Assembly (NCBI GenBank): GCA_020248905.1
Contig: JADCGR010000003.1
Span: 42,423 to 106,422 of the forward strand
Length of the DNA stretch: 64,000 nt
Origin: Curvibacter sp.
GTDB lineage: Bacteria > Pseudomonadota > Gammaproteobacteria > Burkholderiales > Burkholderiaceae_C
Direction of reading: 5' to 3'
Position numbers and translations under genes: made by a program. Position 1 is the stretch's first letter. Each line of letters begins with the position of its first letter. Under the pieces are notes generated by a model that worked only from the letters and a program-made list of their open reading frames with translations, ran no database searches and had not been told where the DNA came from. Shown here in pieces: positions 53,166-62,086 of this stretch.

Positions 53166-53847
53166 CGGTCTTTACCTTTCCGAGGGCCAGATAAGCTGCC
53201 GCTGCGGCAGCCGAGGGCGGGCTGAGTCGGGGAATACGGCCCAGCAGGGGAGCGCTGAGGCGCGCGGCGATGGCTTCGACGTTTCCGTCAGACTGGGCCA
53301 TGGAGGGGTCCACCGTGTTGGCCACCCAGCCGGCGAGGTGCAGGCCGCGTGCGGCGATGGCCTCGGCGGTCAGCAGGGCGTGGTTGATGCAGCCCAGGCG
53401 CAGCCCCACCACCAGGATCACGGGCAGGCCAAGCTCGCGCGCGAGGTCCGAGGTGTCGTAGCTTGGGGTCAACGGCACACGCCAGCCGCCTACGCCTTCA
53501 ACCACCACGGCCTCGACCTGGGCGCGTACCTGCTCATAGGCCGCGACGACGCGGCTCGGCTCGATGGGCCGGGACTCCAGTGCCGCCGCAAGATGTGGCG
53601 CTACCGGGGCGCGCAACAGATAAGGGGTTGTGAGCTCGCGGGGCAGCTTGATCGGGCCTGCCGCGTGCAGGAACTCCACATCTTCATTGTGCAGCTCGCC
53701 GTCCACCACTTCGGCACCCGCCGCAAGTGGCTTCATGCCGACCGCACGCACACCCGCCTGGCACAGCGTGTGCACGAGCGCGCCACTGACCAAGGTTTTG
53801 CCGATCTCCGTGTCGGTTCCGGTGACAAAACAGGAAAAAGCGTTCAT
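53158..53847 (-). CDS. bioD: dethiobiotin synthetase
   Basis: 229 residues from ATG 53847. P-loop FVTGTDTEIGKTLVSGALVH, VVVEGVGGWRVPLTPSYDTS and LPVILVVGLRLGCINHALLT are BioD segments. It forms the ureido ring of biotin from diaminopelargonic acid with CO2 and ATP. The chain carries the start of the mccA frame at its very end. It follows bioF by four bases. Confidence 0.95.
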   Translation of the reverse strand: MNAFSCFVTGTDTEIGKTLVSGALVHTLCQAGVRAVGMKPLAAGAEVVDGELHNEDVEFLHAAGPIKLPRELTTPYLLRAPVAPHLAAALESRPIEPSRVVAAYEQVRAQVEAVVVEGVGGWRVPLTPSYDTSDLARELGLPVILVVGLRLGCINHALLTAEAIAARGLHLAGWVANTVDPSMAQSDGNVEAIAARLSAPLLGRIPRLSPPSAAAAAAYLALGKVKTDV

Positions 53848-53851
53848 GGCG

Positions 53852-55048
53852 TCAGGGTTCCTTGGCGATGGCGTGCAATGCGTCCAGCAGACGCCCCACG
53901 TCCTCCTGGGTATGAGTTGCCGAAAGGGTGAAACGCAGTCGGGCCGAACCGACCGGGACCGTCGGCGCACGAATCGCCGAAGCCCAGATGCCGCTGCTGA
54001 ACAAGGCCTGCGCCACGGCCAGGGTGGCCGCGTTGTCACCGATCACCAGCGGCTGTATCGGGGTGTTTGAGGGCAGCTGGCGCCAGCCCGCGCGCAAAGG
54101 TAGCTCGCTGAGCTGGTGCTGTAATAAATCGAGTTGCGCGCGGCGCTGCTGGCCCTCACGACTATCGATCACCGCAAGGCTCGTCAGCAACGCGTGCGCG
54201 AGGGCCGGTGCTGCGGCGGTGGTGTAGATATAGGGCCGGGCGCGCTGCACCAGCCAGTCGATCACGGTGGCATGCGCGGCAACGAAGGCACCACTCACAC
54301 CGGCAGCCTTGCCCAGCGCCCCCATGCACACGAGCTCCGGCGACTTGAGACTGAAATGCTCCAGCGCTCCGCGACCGTGCTCGCCGAGCACCCCGAAGCC
54401 ATGGGCGTCGTCCACCACGAGCCAGGCGCCATGGCGCTGGGCCAGCGCGAGGATCTGCGGCAAGGGAGCGATGTCGCCGTCCATGCTGAAAACGCTGTCG
54501 GTCACGACGATGCGGGTGGCGGCGTCGCTTGCAGCCAGTGCCTGCGCCAATGCCGCCACATCGTTGTGCGGGTAGACCGTGACCCTGGCGCGCGACAGAC
54601 GGGCGCCGTCGATGATGGAGGCATGGTTCAGCGCATCGGAAAAGATCTCGGCCTCGCCAGGCGTGGCCGACGCCAGCGCCGTGAGCACGGCCAGATTCGC
54701 CATATAGCCCGTGCTAAGGTAGAGCGCGTCGGCCTGGACGAGATGCGGCGCCATGAAGTCGGCGAGCCGTTCCTCCAGTGCCTCGTGGGCTTGGGTATGC
54801 CCGCTGACCAGATGCGAGGCACCGCTGCCGGCGCCATACAGCCGCACACCCTCCTGCAACGCTGTGGCAATGCGCGCATCGGCCGCCAGACCAAGATAGT
54901 CGTTGCTGTTGAAGCTCAGCACCCGCTGGCCGTCCACGACCAGCTGTGGCGCGCAGGCGCTGTGGGTGGTACGGCGACGACGGCGCAGGCCCTGCACATC
55001 GAGGGACGCGATGCGATCCTGCAATGCGTCGATCAAGGCCAGGGTCAC
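53852..55048 (-). CDS. bioF: 8-amino-7-oxononanoate synthase
   Basis: 398 residues. PLP enzyme with FNSNDYLGLAADARI, GAGSGASHLVSGHTQAHEAL, TDSVFSMDGDIAPLPQILAL, WLVVDDAHGFGVLGEHGRG and the PLP-lysine motif VCMGALGKAAGVSG. It condenses pimeloyl-ACP with L-alanine. The ATG at 55048 overlaps the bioA stop (ATGA). Confidence 0.95.
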   Translation of the reverse strand: MTLALIDALQDRIASLDVQGLRRRRRTTHSACAPQLVVDGQRVLSFNSNDYLGLAADARIATALQEGVRLYGAGSGASHLVSGHTQAHEALEERLADFMAPHLVQADALYLSTGYMANLAVLTALASATPGEAEIFSDALNHASIIDGARLSRARVTVYPHNDVAALAQALAASDAATRIVVTDSVFSMDGDIAPLPQILALAQRHGAWLVVDDAHGFGVLGEHGRGALEHFSLKSPELVCMGALGKAAGVSGAFVAAHATVIDWLVQRARPYIYTTAAAPALAHALLTSLAVIDSREGQQRRAQLDLLQHQLSELPLRAGWRQLPSNTPIQPLVIGDNAATLAVAQALFSSGIWASAIRAPTVPVGSARLRFTLSATHTQEDVGRLLDALHAIAKEP

Positions 55049-56433
55049 AGCATGCTCCCCTGGGGTTCGCTCCAGGCAGCCACCAGCGGCGTGCGCATGA
55101 CTTCGTCAAAGGTCAACAGCGTGCGCTCAGCCAGCAGATGCATCTCCTCATCGTCCAGCACGTAGGGTGGCATGAGGTAGACGGTGCAGCCGATGGGGCG
55201 CAACAGCAGCCCGCGCCGCAGGGCAGCTGCATAGAAACGGCGCGAGAAGGTGGCGGCCTGCTGCGCGTCTTCGAGCACCGCGTCAAAGGCCCAGATCATG
55301 CCCTGGCGGCGCAAGTGACGCACCCGCGCATCGTCCGCCAGCGGCTGCAGGGCCTGGCTCAGAACCCGCGCCTTGCGCCGGTTGTTGAAGAGCACATCAT
55401 CCTGCGCAAACAGATCGAGTGTGGCCAGCGCAGCACGGCAGGCCAGCGGGTTACCGGTATAGGAATGCGAATGGAGGAAGCCGCGCGTGACGTCCGAGTC
55501 GTAGAAGGCCTGGTAGATGCTGCCGCGCGTCATGACCAGCGAGAGCGGCAGGTAGCCGCCGCTGATGCCCTTGGACAGGCAGATGAAATCGGGCCAGACA
55601 CCGGCCTGCTCGCAGGCGAAGAAGCTGCCGGTGCGCCCGCAGCCCACAGCGATCTCGTCGGCGATCAGGTGCACCTGCTGCCGGTCGCAGATGGCGCGCA
55701 ACTCGCGCAGGTACTGCGCGTCGTGCATGGCCATGCCGCCGGCGCACTGGACGAGGGGCTCCACGACCACAGCCGCCACCTGGCCCGCACGCTGCTGCAA
55801 CAGGGTCTCCAGCCCAGCCGCCGCACGGCGCGCCACATCCACGGCCGTCTCGTCCTCGCGGGCCAACCTCGCGTCGGGCGAGTCGACCACATGCGCACGC
55901 CGGACCAGTGGCCCGTAGGCCTCGCGAAACAGCGCCACGTCCGTCACGCCCAGCGCGCCCAGCGTTTCACCGTGGTAGCTACCGGCCAGACACACGAACT
56001 CCTGCTTGCCAGCCTGACCGCTGTTGCGCCAGAAGTGGAAGCTCATCTTCAGCGCGATCTCCACGGCTGAGGCGCCGTCGGAGGCATAGAAGCAGTGGCC
56101 CAGCACGCCACCTGTGAGTGCGCCCAGACGCTCGGACAGCTCGACCACCGGCCGGTGCGTGAAGCCAGCGAGCATGGCGTGCTCGAGCTTGTCAAGCTGG
56201 TCCTTGAGCGCGGCGTTGATTCGCGGGTTGGCATGACCGAAAAGATTGACCCACCACGAGCTGATGCCATCCAGATACTCGCGCCCCTGTGTATCGACCA
56301 GCCAGGGCCCGCGCCCGTGGCTCACGGGGATCAACGGCACCGTCTCGTGGTGCTGCATTTGCGTGCAGGGATGCCAGACACTGCGCAGGCTACGCGCCAC
56401 CCAGTCGTCTTGGGCGGGGGGGGACATCGTCAT
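55045..56433 (-). CDS. bioA: adenosylmethionine-8-amino-7-oxononanoate aminotransferase
   Basis: 462 residues from ATG 56433 (or 56427). Class III aminotransferase with SVWHPCTQMQHHETVPLIPV, YLDGISSWWVNLFGHANPRI, LAGSYHGETLGALGVTD, LIADEIAVGCGRTGSFFAC, and the PLP-lysine in FICLSKGISGGYLPLSLVMT. C-terminal YAAALRRGLLLRPIG and TVYLMPPYVL are BioA-like. It uses SAM as amino donor. It follows the DinB-like gene by about 40 bases. Confidence 0.95.
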   Translation of the reverse strand: MTMSPPAQDDWVARSLRSVWHPCTQMQHHETVPLIPVSHGRGPWLVDTQGREYLDGISSWWVNLFGHANPRINAALKDQLDKLEHAMLAGFTHRPVVELSERLGALTGGVLGHCFYASDGASAVEIALKMSFHFWRNSGQAGKQEFVCLAGSYHGETLGALGVTDVALFREAYGPLVRRAHVVDSPDARLAREDETAVDVARRAAAGLETLLQQRAGQVAAVVVEPLVQCAGGMAMHDAQYLRELRAICDRQQVHLIADEIAVGCGRTGSFFACEQAGVWPDFICLSKGISGGYLPLSLVMTRGSIYQAFYDSDVTRGFLHSHSYTGNPLACRAALATLDLFAQDDVLFNNRRKARVLSQALQPLADDARVRHLRRQGMIWAFDAVLEDAQQAATFSRRFYAAALRRGLLLRPIGCTVYLMPPYVLDDEEMHLLAERTLLTFDEVMRTPLVAAWSEPQGSML

Positions 56434-56473
56434 ACGCTCGAAATTATCAGCAAAGGGCCCGCATTCTGACAGC

Positions 56474-56989
56474 TCAGCCCGCCGGCCTTGCCTGCTCCTG
56501 CTGCAGCATGTAGACCAGGTCCAGCGCGGGGGCGGCATGGCCGCGCGCCGTCAGCGCGGCTGTGATCTGACCGCGGTGGTGGGTGCTGTGGTTGAACACA
56601 TGGGCTAGGGTGGCGGCAAAAGGCAACACGGCCACCGTGCCACGCATGGTGGTGTATTCGATCATGCCCGCATAGCGCTCGACCGAAACGCTGGCCACAA
56701 AATCGCACCAATGCGCGGCGCTGCGCAGCTGCGCTGCCTTCAAGGTCGCGCGGTCGGTCTCCAGCTCGTCGGACAGCTGCACGTCCCGGGGCGACACGCC
56801 CTCAGCAAAGCGCCGGTACCAGACGCGGTCGCTGGCCACCAGCAGATGGTTGAGCGTGCCATGGATGGAGCGAAAGAACAGGCCGGTGTCGCCCCGGTAG
56901 TCGGCTTCTGACAGCGCGTCGAGCGACTCGTAAATCCGGCGCGTGGCCCAGAGGTTGTAGCGCGCCAGCAGGGCGAAGTAGTCCTTCAC
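56474..56989 (-). CDS. DinB-family protein
   Basis: 171 residues from GTG 56989, seven bases after the mccB stop. Four-helix fold with metal-binding histidines at LNHLLVASDRVWYRRF (first) and HVFNHSTHHRGQITAALTAR (second pair). DinB/YfiT-type proteins include thiol-transfer and hydrolase enzymes; the substrate is unknown. It sits between mccB and bioA. Confidence 0.85.
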   Translation of the reverse strand: MKDYFALLARYNLWATRRIYESLDALSEADYRGDTGLFFRSIHGTLNHLLVASDRVWYRRFAEGVSPRDVQLSDELETDRATLKAAQLRSAAHWCDFVASVSVERYAGMIEYTTMRGTVAVLPFAATLAHVFNHSTHHRGQITAALTARGHAAPALDLVYMLQQEQARPAG

Positions 56990-56996
56990 GCGCGCC

Positions 56997-58604
56997 TCAC
57001 ATGCGGAACACGCCAAACTTCGTGTCCGGTATGGGCGCATTGAGCGCCGCACTCAGGCCCAGGGCCAGCACACGGCGCGTGTCGGCCGGGTCGATGATGC
57101 CGTCGTCCCAAAGGCGGGCCGAGGCGTAATAGGGGTGGCCCTGCTCCTCGTACTGCTGGCGGATCGGGGCCTTGAAGGCCTCTTCCTCCTGCGCGCTCCA
57201 CCGCCCGCCCTTGCCCTCGATGCCGTCGCGCTTGACGGTGGCCAGCACGCTGGCCGCCTGCTCACCGCCCATGACACTGATGCGTGCGTTGGGCCACATC
57301 CACAGAAAACGCGGCCCGAGGGCGCGGCCACACATGCCGTAGTTGCCGGCGCCAAACGAGCCACCGATGATGACGGTGAGCTTCGGTACCTGCGCCGTGG
57401 AGACTGCCGTGACCATCTTGGCGCCGTTGCGTGCGATGCCCTCGTTCTCATACTTGCGGCCCACCATAAAACCCGTGATGTTCTGCAGGAAGACGAGCGG
57501 GATCTTGCGCTGGCAGCAAAGCTCGATGAAGTGCGCGCCCTTGAGCGCGCTCTCACTGAACAGGATGCCGTTGTTGGCGATGATGCCCAAAGGCATGCCT
57601 TCGATACGGGCGAAACCGGTCACCAGCGTGGTTCCGTAGCGCGCCTTGAACTCGTCGAACTCGGAGCCGTCAACGATGCGCGCGATGATCTCGCGTACAT
57701 CGAAAGGCTTGCGGGTGTCGGTCGGGATCACACCATAGAGCTCCTCTGCAGGGTAACGCGGCGGTACAGGCTCGGCCAGCGTGAGCTGAGGCGTTTTCTG
57801 CAGGTTGAGGTTCCTTACCGAGGCGCGTGCCAGCGCCAGCGCGTGCAGGTCGTTCTGCGCCAGGTGGTCGGCCACGCCCGAGAGCCGCGTGTGCACGTCA
57901 CCGCCTCCCAGGTCTTCGGCGCTCACCACCTCGCCGGTGGCCGCCTTGACCAGCGGCGGGCCGCCGAGAAAGATGGTGCCCTGGTTCCTGACGATGATGG
58001 CTTCGTCGCTCATCGCGGGCACATAGGCGCCGCCGGCCGTGCACGAGCCCATGACAACGGCGATCTGCGCAATGCCCTGCGCACTCATGTTCGCCTGGTT
58101 GTAGAAGATGCGGCCGAAGTGGTCGCGGTCGGGGAAGACCTCGTCCTGGTTGGGCAGGTTGGCGCCACCAGAATCCACTAGGTAGATACAGGGTAGACGG
58201 TTGGCCTCGGCGATTTCCTGCGCGCGCAGGTGCTTTTTGACCGTCATCGGGTAATAGGTGCCGCCCTTGACGGTGGCGTCGTTGCAGACAATCATGCAGT
58301 CCACCCCGCTAACGCGGCCGATGCCGGCAATCAGGCCGGCGCAGGGCGCCTCGTCCTGGTACATCTGGTAGGCGGCCAGCGGACTTAGTTCAAGAAAGGG
58401 CGTGCCCGGGTCCAGCAGACGCTGCACGCGCTCGCGCGGCAGCAGCTTGCCTCGCGCCGCGTGCCGGGCGCGGGCCGTCTCACCGCCGCCCTGCGCCACC
58501 TGCTCGACCCGCGCCCTGAGGTCGTCCACCACGGTGCGCATGGCGGCAGCGTTGGCCTGGAAGTCGGCCGAGCGGGCGTTGAGTTGCGATTCCAGTATCG
58601 GCAT
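56997..58604 (-). CDS. mccB: methylcrotonyl-CoA carboxylase, carboxyltransferase beta subunit
   Basis: 535 residues. Segments [24 protein letters not shown] ([20 protein letters not shown]), [60 protein letters not shown] and [20 protein letters not shown] are MccB-type. The last also binds acyl-CoA. With mccA it carboxylates 3-methylcrotonyl-CoA to 3-methylglutaconyl-CoA. A perfect 26-base palindrome lies 29 bases upstream of the start. Confidence 0.95.
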   Translation of the reverse strand: MPILESQLNARSADFQANAAAMRTVVDDLRARVEQVAQGGGETARARHAARGKLLPRERVQRLLDPGTPFLELSPLAAYQMYQDEAPCAGLIAGIGRVSGVDCMIVCNDATVKGGTYYPMTVKKHLRAQEIAEANRLPCIYLVDSGGANLPNQDEVFPDRDHFGRIFYNQANMSAQGIAQIAVVMGSCTAGGAYVPAMSDEAIIVRNQGTIFLGGPPLVKAATGEVVSAEDLGGGDVHTRLSGVADHLAQNDLHALALARASVRNLNLQKTPQLTLAEPVPPRYPAEELYGVIPTDTRKPFDVREIIARIVDGSEFDEFKARYGTTLVTGFARIEGMPLGIIANNGILFSESALKGAHFIELCCQRKIPLVFLQNITGFMVGRKYENEGIARNGAKMVTAVSTAQVPKLTVIIGGSFGAGNYGMCGRALGPRFLWMWPNARISVMGGEQAASVLATVKRDGIEGKGGRWSAQEEEAFKAPIRQQYEEQGHPYYASARLWDDGIIDPADTRRVLALGLSAALNAPIPDTKFGVFRM

Positions 58605-58632
58605 GGCGGGCTTTCCGGAGTCAACGGGGGGT

Positions 58633-58658
58633 AATTGACGTTTACGTAAACGTCAATT
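58633..58658. promoter_or_regulatory. 26-base perfect palindrome upstream of mccB (LiuR-like operator)
   Basis: Half-site AATTGACGTTTAC and its complement, centred between 58645 and 58646, 29 bases before the mccB ATG. Similar to the TTGACGTTTACGT-type operators described for the MerR regulator LiuR of leucine and isovalerate genes. A second related palindrome lies before the acyl-CoA dehydrogenase gene. Confidence 0.7.
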
Positions 58659-58756
58659 GTGGCAGATTTGACGCGCGCATCGGGCGCTATCGTTGCCGGG
58701 AGACGCTCCGTCACTTTTCGCGGGCCGGGCGTTTGCGGGTATCCGTGTCCTGGTAG

Positions 58757-59412
58757 CTGGTCACGCACTCGGAGGACCGCCAGCGGCTGCGATCCATCAT
58801 CTCTGCAGCTTTGCGGCAGGGCCAGCGCTTCACGGTGCAATACCGCATCCTGACCCAGGACGGCAAGCCCAAGTGGGTACTGGAACGTGGCGTGGGCGTC
58901 CCCGAGGAGCAAGCGCTGACGCAAGTGCGGGAGCAGGCGCAGCGGCGCTACCGTGAGATCTTCGAGCAGGCCCCGGAGGGCATCTTCCAGACCGAGCAGG
59001 GTATCGCGCGTGCGGCACGGCGGGGCTACCACCTGGTGGTGGTATTCCTGGACCTCGACAACTTCAGGTTCGCCAATGGCAGCCTGGGGCATGACGCGGG
59101 TGATGACCTGATGAAGCAGATGGCACAGCGGCTGGGCGGGGACGAGTTCATGCTACCGGCCTGGAGCATAAGGACGACGCCGCGATGATCGCGCGGGCCG
59201 TGATCTCGATGGGGCAAAGTCTGCGCAAGGTGATCGTCGCTGAAGGTGTGGAGAACCAGGCGCAGTTTGACGTCCTGCGTTTCCAGTGCTACGAAGATGT
59301 CCAGGGGTGCCTGCTCTCGCGTGCCCTGCCGGCTGCCGAAATCACGCAGCTGCTGCCTCCGGCGTCGACCGCAGTCGCGGGGCCGACCTTGAGCTTTTCG
59401 CCGCTGTCCTGA
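58757..59412 (+). pseudogene. PAS-GGDEF-EAL signalling protein, remnant
   Basis: A frame from 58757 reads VTHSEDRQRLRSIISAAL and RFTVQYRILTQDGKPKWVLE (PAS/PAC), then YREIFEQAPEGIFQTEQG (second PAS start). It jumps to FLDLDNFRFANGSLGHDAGD and RLGGDEFM of a GGDEF domain. A later frame (59185) gives ISMGQSLRKVIVAEGVENQA and CYEDVQGCLLSRALPAAEIT, the end of an EAL domain. Large internal parts are missing. A stop at 58754 blocks the frame upstream. The intact ancestor would have made or degraded cyclic di-GMP. Confidence 0.7.
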
Positions 59413-59416
59413 GCCC

Positions 59417-60067
59417 TCAGGCCAGCCGCGCGGGCAGTTCGGCCATATCGCGAAAAACGGTGGCAACGCCTGCGGCCAGAAACGGGGTTGGGTCGCCCTG
59501 CGGCACATAGGCGAACACGGTGGCGCCCGCCGCCCGTGCGGCGCGAACGCCGGTCAGGGTGTCCTCCACCACGGCGCAGCGGGCCGGCGGGGCGCGCAGG
59601 GCCTGCGCCGCAGCCAGATACACGTCGGGATGAGGCTTGGAGCGCGGCATTTCATGGCCGCTGAAGATACGGCCGTCGAAGTAGTCGAGCAGACCCACCT
59701 TGCGCAGCTGCAGCTCGACCTTGTGCCGATCTGCCCCCGAGGCGCAGGCAATGCGCGCATCGAGCCGCTCGTGCACGGCCTGCACCGCTTCACGCGCGTT
59801 GGCCACGATGGCCAGCTCCTGCGCCAGCGCCTGGTTGCGCCGCTCACGGAAATCGGCCAACCAGTCGTCCGTCAAGGGCTGGCCGGTGTGATGCTCGATG
59901 CGGGCCTTTTCGTCGCGCACCATCTTGCCGAGGAAGATGGCCATGCACTCAGCCAGGCTCAGCACCCAGCCGCGCTCGGCCAGCATGTCGCGCAGCACAC
60001 GGTTGACGATGGGCTCTGAATCGACGAGCACACCGTCGCAGTCGAAGAGCACGGCCTCGAACCTCAC
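59417..60067 (-). CDS. HAD hydrolase of the phosphoglycolate/beta-phosphoglucomutase type
   Basis: 216 residues from GTG 60067, overlapping the preceding stop (GTGA). Motif I FDCDGVLVDSEPIVNRVL, cap residues LGKMVRDEKARIEHHTGQPL, motif II CASGADRHKVELQL, and GHEMPRSKPHPDVYLAAAQA with the motif III lysine. It ends VFAYVPQGDPTPFLAAG. Substrate not determined. It lies at the end of the acyl-CoA dehydrogenase operon. Confidence 0.85.
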   Translation of the reverse strand: MRFEAVLFDCDGVLVDSEPIVNRVLRDMLAERGWVLSLAECMAIFLGKMVRDEKARIEHHTGQPLTDDWLADFRERRNQALAQELAIVANAREAVQAVHERLDARIACASGADRHKVELQLRKVGLLDYFDGRIFSGHEMPRSKPHPDVYLAAAQALRAPPARCAVVEDTLTGVRAARAAGATVFAYVPQGDPTPFLAAGVATVFRDMAELPARLA

Positions 60068-60462
60068 TTCCTGTCCCCGTCCACGTAGTACCAGCGGCCC
60101 TGCTCGCGCACGAAGCGACTGCGTTCGTGCAGGCGGATGGCGCGGCCCGAGGCGTCGCGCCGGCGAGCGATGAACTCCACCTCAGCATGGTCGGCATCAG
60201 TCGCGCGGGCATCGCGCACCTCCAGCCCCAGCCACTTCCCGCCAGCATCGAAAGTGACGCGCGTCGGGCGCTTGCTGGCATGCCAGGTGGCCAGCAGGTA
60301 GGCGCCGCGCTCCAGCACGTAGGCCGAGTAACGCGAGCGCATCAGGGCCTGGGCATCCGGCGCCGGTGCGCTGGCCCAGCCCTCCAGATACAGGCCGCAG
60401 CATTGCACGTATGGCCGGGGCTTACCCGATACGTCGAGCCGGCCGCAGGGACAGGCGTTCAC
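60064..60462 (-). CDS. YchJ-type SEC-C motif protein (UPF0225)
   Basis: 132 residues from GTG 60462. N-terminal CPCGRLDVSG and PYVQCCGLYLEG give cysteines of a SEC-C-like metal site. The body, RSRYSAYVLERGAYLLATWH, VTFDAGGKWLGLEV and SRFVREQGRWYYVDGD, has the NTF2-like fold of this family. Function unknown. It overlaps the HAD gene start by 4 bases. Confidence 0.85.
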   Translation of the reverse strand: MNACPCGRLDVSGKPRPYVQCCGLYLEGWASAPAPDAQALMRSRYSAYVLERGAYLLATWHASKRPTRVTFDAGGKWLGLEVRDARATDADHAEVEFIARRRDASGRAIRLHERSRFVREQGRWYYVDGDRK

Positions 60463-60465
60463 GCC

Positions 60466-60882
60466 TCAGCCGCCCTTGTTGGCCTTGCGCTGCTCCAGAG
60501 TCTCAGTCGGTCCGCCGTGCTTGACCCACTCGGCGTAGCCGCCGTCGATGTGCGAGACGTTGCGCATACCCATGTCCTGCAGGGTCTTGGCGGCCAGGGC
60601 GCTGCGCCAGCCGGCCCCGCAGAAGAGTACGAAATGCTTGCTTTCGTCGGCCCACATAGGCTTGTGGTACGGCGAGTCGGGATCCACCCAAAATTCGAGC
60701 ATGCAGCGCGGTGCGTGGGTGCTACCGGTGACAGTACCGTCCTTGAGCTCACGCACGTCGCGGATGTCGACGATCTGGACTTTGGGGTCGTCGAGCATGC
60801 CTAGCACCTCGGGCACGCTGCGCGTGTGCACTTGCGCCATGGCTTCGTCGACGAGTGCACGGAATCCTTTGGTGATGGGCAT
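60466..60882 (-). CDS. rhodanese-domain protein
   Basis: 138 residues. Rhodanese fold with VQIVDIRDVRELKDGTVTGS and the active-site cysteine in HFVLFCGAGWRSALAAKTLQ; ends MRNVSHIDGGYAEWVKHG. Single-domain sulfurtransferases move sulfane sulfur; the partner is not known. It lies 21 bases after the acyl-CoA dehydrogenase gene. Confidence 0.88.
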   Translation of the reverse strand: MPITKGFRALVDEAMAQVHTRSVPEVLGMLDDPKVQIVDIRDVRELKDGTVTGSTHAPRCMLEFWVDPDSPYHKPMWADESKHFVLFCGAGWRSALAAKTLQDMGMRNVSHIDGGYAEWVKHGGPTETLEQRKANKGG

Positions 60883-60903
60883 GGTCGGTCTCCTCGTTTA
60901 TCT

Positions 60904-62031
60904 TCAGAGCGCGCGCTGGATCAGGATCTTCTGCACGTCGCTCGTGCCTTCGTATATCTGGCATACGCGTACGTCGCGGTAGATGCGCTCGAGCGGGAAA
61001 TCGCTCACGTAGCCATAACCACCCAGGGTCTGGATGGCAGCCGTGCAGACCTGCTCGGCCATTTCGCTGGCAAAGAGCTTGGCCATGGCGGCTTCCTTGA
61101 GGCAGGGCCGGCCCGCGTCGCGCAGCGCCGCAGCGTGCCAGGTGAGCTGGCGCGCCGCCTCGATCTTGGTCGCGCACTCGGCCAGTCGGAAGCCTACGGC
61201 CTGGTGGTTGAAGATGGGCTGGCCAAAGCTTTCGCGCTCGCGCGCGTACTGGATGGCGACGTCCAGCGCACTGCGCGCCATGCCTATGCTTTGCGCCGCG
61301 ATGCCGATACGCCCGCCTTCCAGCCCCCCGAGCGCAATCCTGTAGCCCTCGCCTTCGGCGCCGATGCGGTTGGCTTGCGGCACAAAGCAGTTCTCGAAGC
61401 GGATCTGCGCGGTGTCGCTGCTGTGCTGGCCGAGCTTGTCTTCGAGGCGCTCGACGACATAACCGGGCGACTCGGTAGGCACCAGGAAGGCGCTCATGCC
61501 CTTCTTGCCGGCATCCTTGTCGGTCACGGCAATGACAATGGCCAGCTGGCCGTTCTGCCCGCTGGTGATGAACTGCTTGACGCCGTTGAGCACATAGCCC
61601 TCGCCCTGCCGGGTCGCCGTGGTCCGCAAGCCCGAGGCGTCCGAGCCCACATGCGGTTCGGTCAGGCAGAAAGCACCGAGCAATTCGCCGCGCGCCAGGC
61701 GCGTCAGCCACGTCTGCTGCTGCTGCGGGTTACCGTGCTTCATGAGGATGGCATTGACCGGGCAGTTGGTCACGCTGATGGCGGTGCTGGTGCCCCCGTC
61801 ACCTGCGGCAATCTCCTCCAGCACCAGCGCGAGGCTCAGGTAGTCCAGGCCAGCGCCGCCCAGCGCCTCGGGCACGCAGATGCCATAGGCCCCAAGGGCA
61901 GCCAGGCTGCGGTGGGCCTCACGCGGGAAGTGGTGCTCGCGGTCCCACTGCGCAGCGTGGGGCCAGAGCTCGGCGCGCGCGAAGTCGCGCACGGCGTCAC
62001 GGATCATTTCCTGGTCAGGGGTGAGCAGCAT
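60904..62031 (-). CDS. acyl-CoA dehydrogenase (short/branched-chain type)
   Basis: 375 residues from ATG 62031 (MLLTPDQEMIRDAVRDFARA). Signatures GAFCLTEPHVGSDASGLRTT (CoA/FAD), FGQPIFNHQAVGFRLAECAT, and the catalytic region QTLGGYGYVSDFPLERIYRD with CQIYEGTSDVQKILI. The catalytic glutamate is E in YEGTSD. Could act on butyryl- or isovaleryl-CoA; neighbours mccA/mccB/mvaB favour a role in branched-chain breakdown. It is first in a run of four minus-strand genes, with an operator-like palindrome 21 bases upstream. Confidence 0.9.
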   Translation of the reverse strand: MLLTPDQEMIRDAVRDFARAELWPHAAQWDREHHFPREAHRSLAALGAYGICVPEALGGAGLDYLSLALVLEEIAAGDGGTSTAISVTNCPVNAILMKHGNPQQQQTWLTRLARGELLGAFCLTEPHVGSDASGLRTTATRQGEGYVLNGVKQFITSGQNGQLAIVIAVTDKDAGKKGMSAFLVPTESPGYVVERLEDKLGQHSSDTAQIRFENCFVPQANRIGAEGEGYRIALGGLEGGRIGIAAQSIGMARSALDVAIQYARERESFGQPIFNHQAVGFRLAECATKIEAARQLTWHAAALRDAGRPCLKEAAMAKLFASEMAEQVCTAAIQTLGGYGYVSDFPLERIYRDVRVCQIYEGTSDVQKILIQRAL

Positions 62032-62051
62032 GGACAGGCTTGAGGTTGACG

Positions 62052-62067
62052 TTGACGTATACGTCAA
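62052..62067. promoter_or_regulatory. 16-base perfect palindrome upstream of the acyl-CoA dehydrogenase (LiuR-like operator)
   Basis: TTGACGTATACGTCAA, centred between 62059 and 62060, with an extra TTGACG at 62046. It shares the TTGACGT/ACGTCAA arms with the larger palindrome before mccB, so one regulator may control both operons. Confidence 0.65.
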
Positions 62068-62086
62068 TTATGCGCGTGCCACCGGC

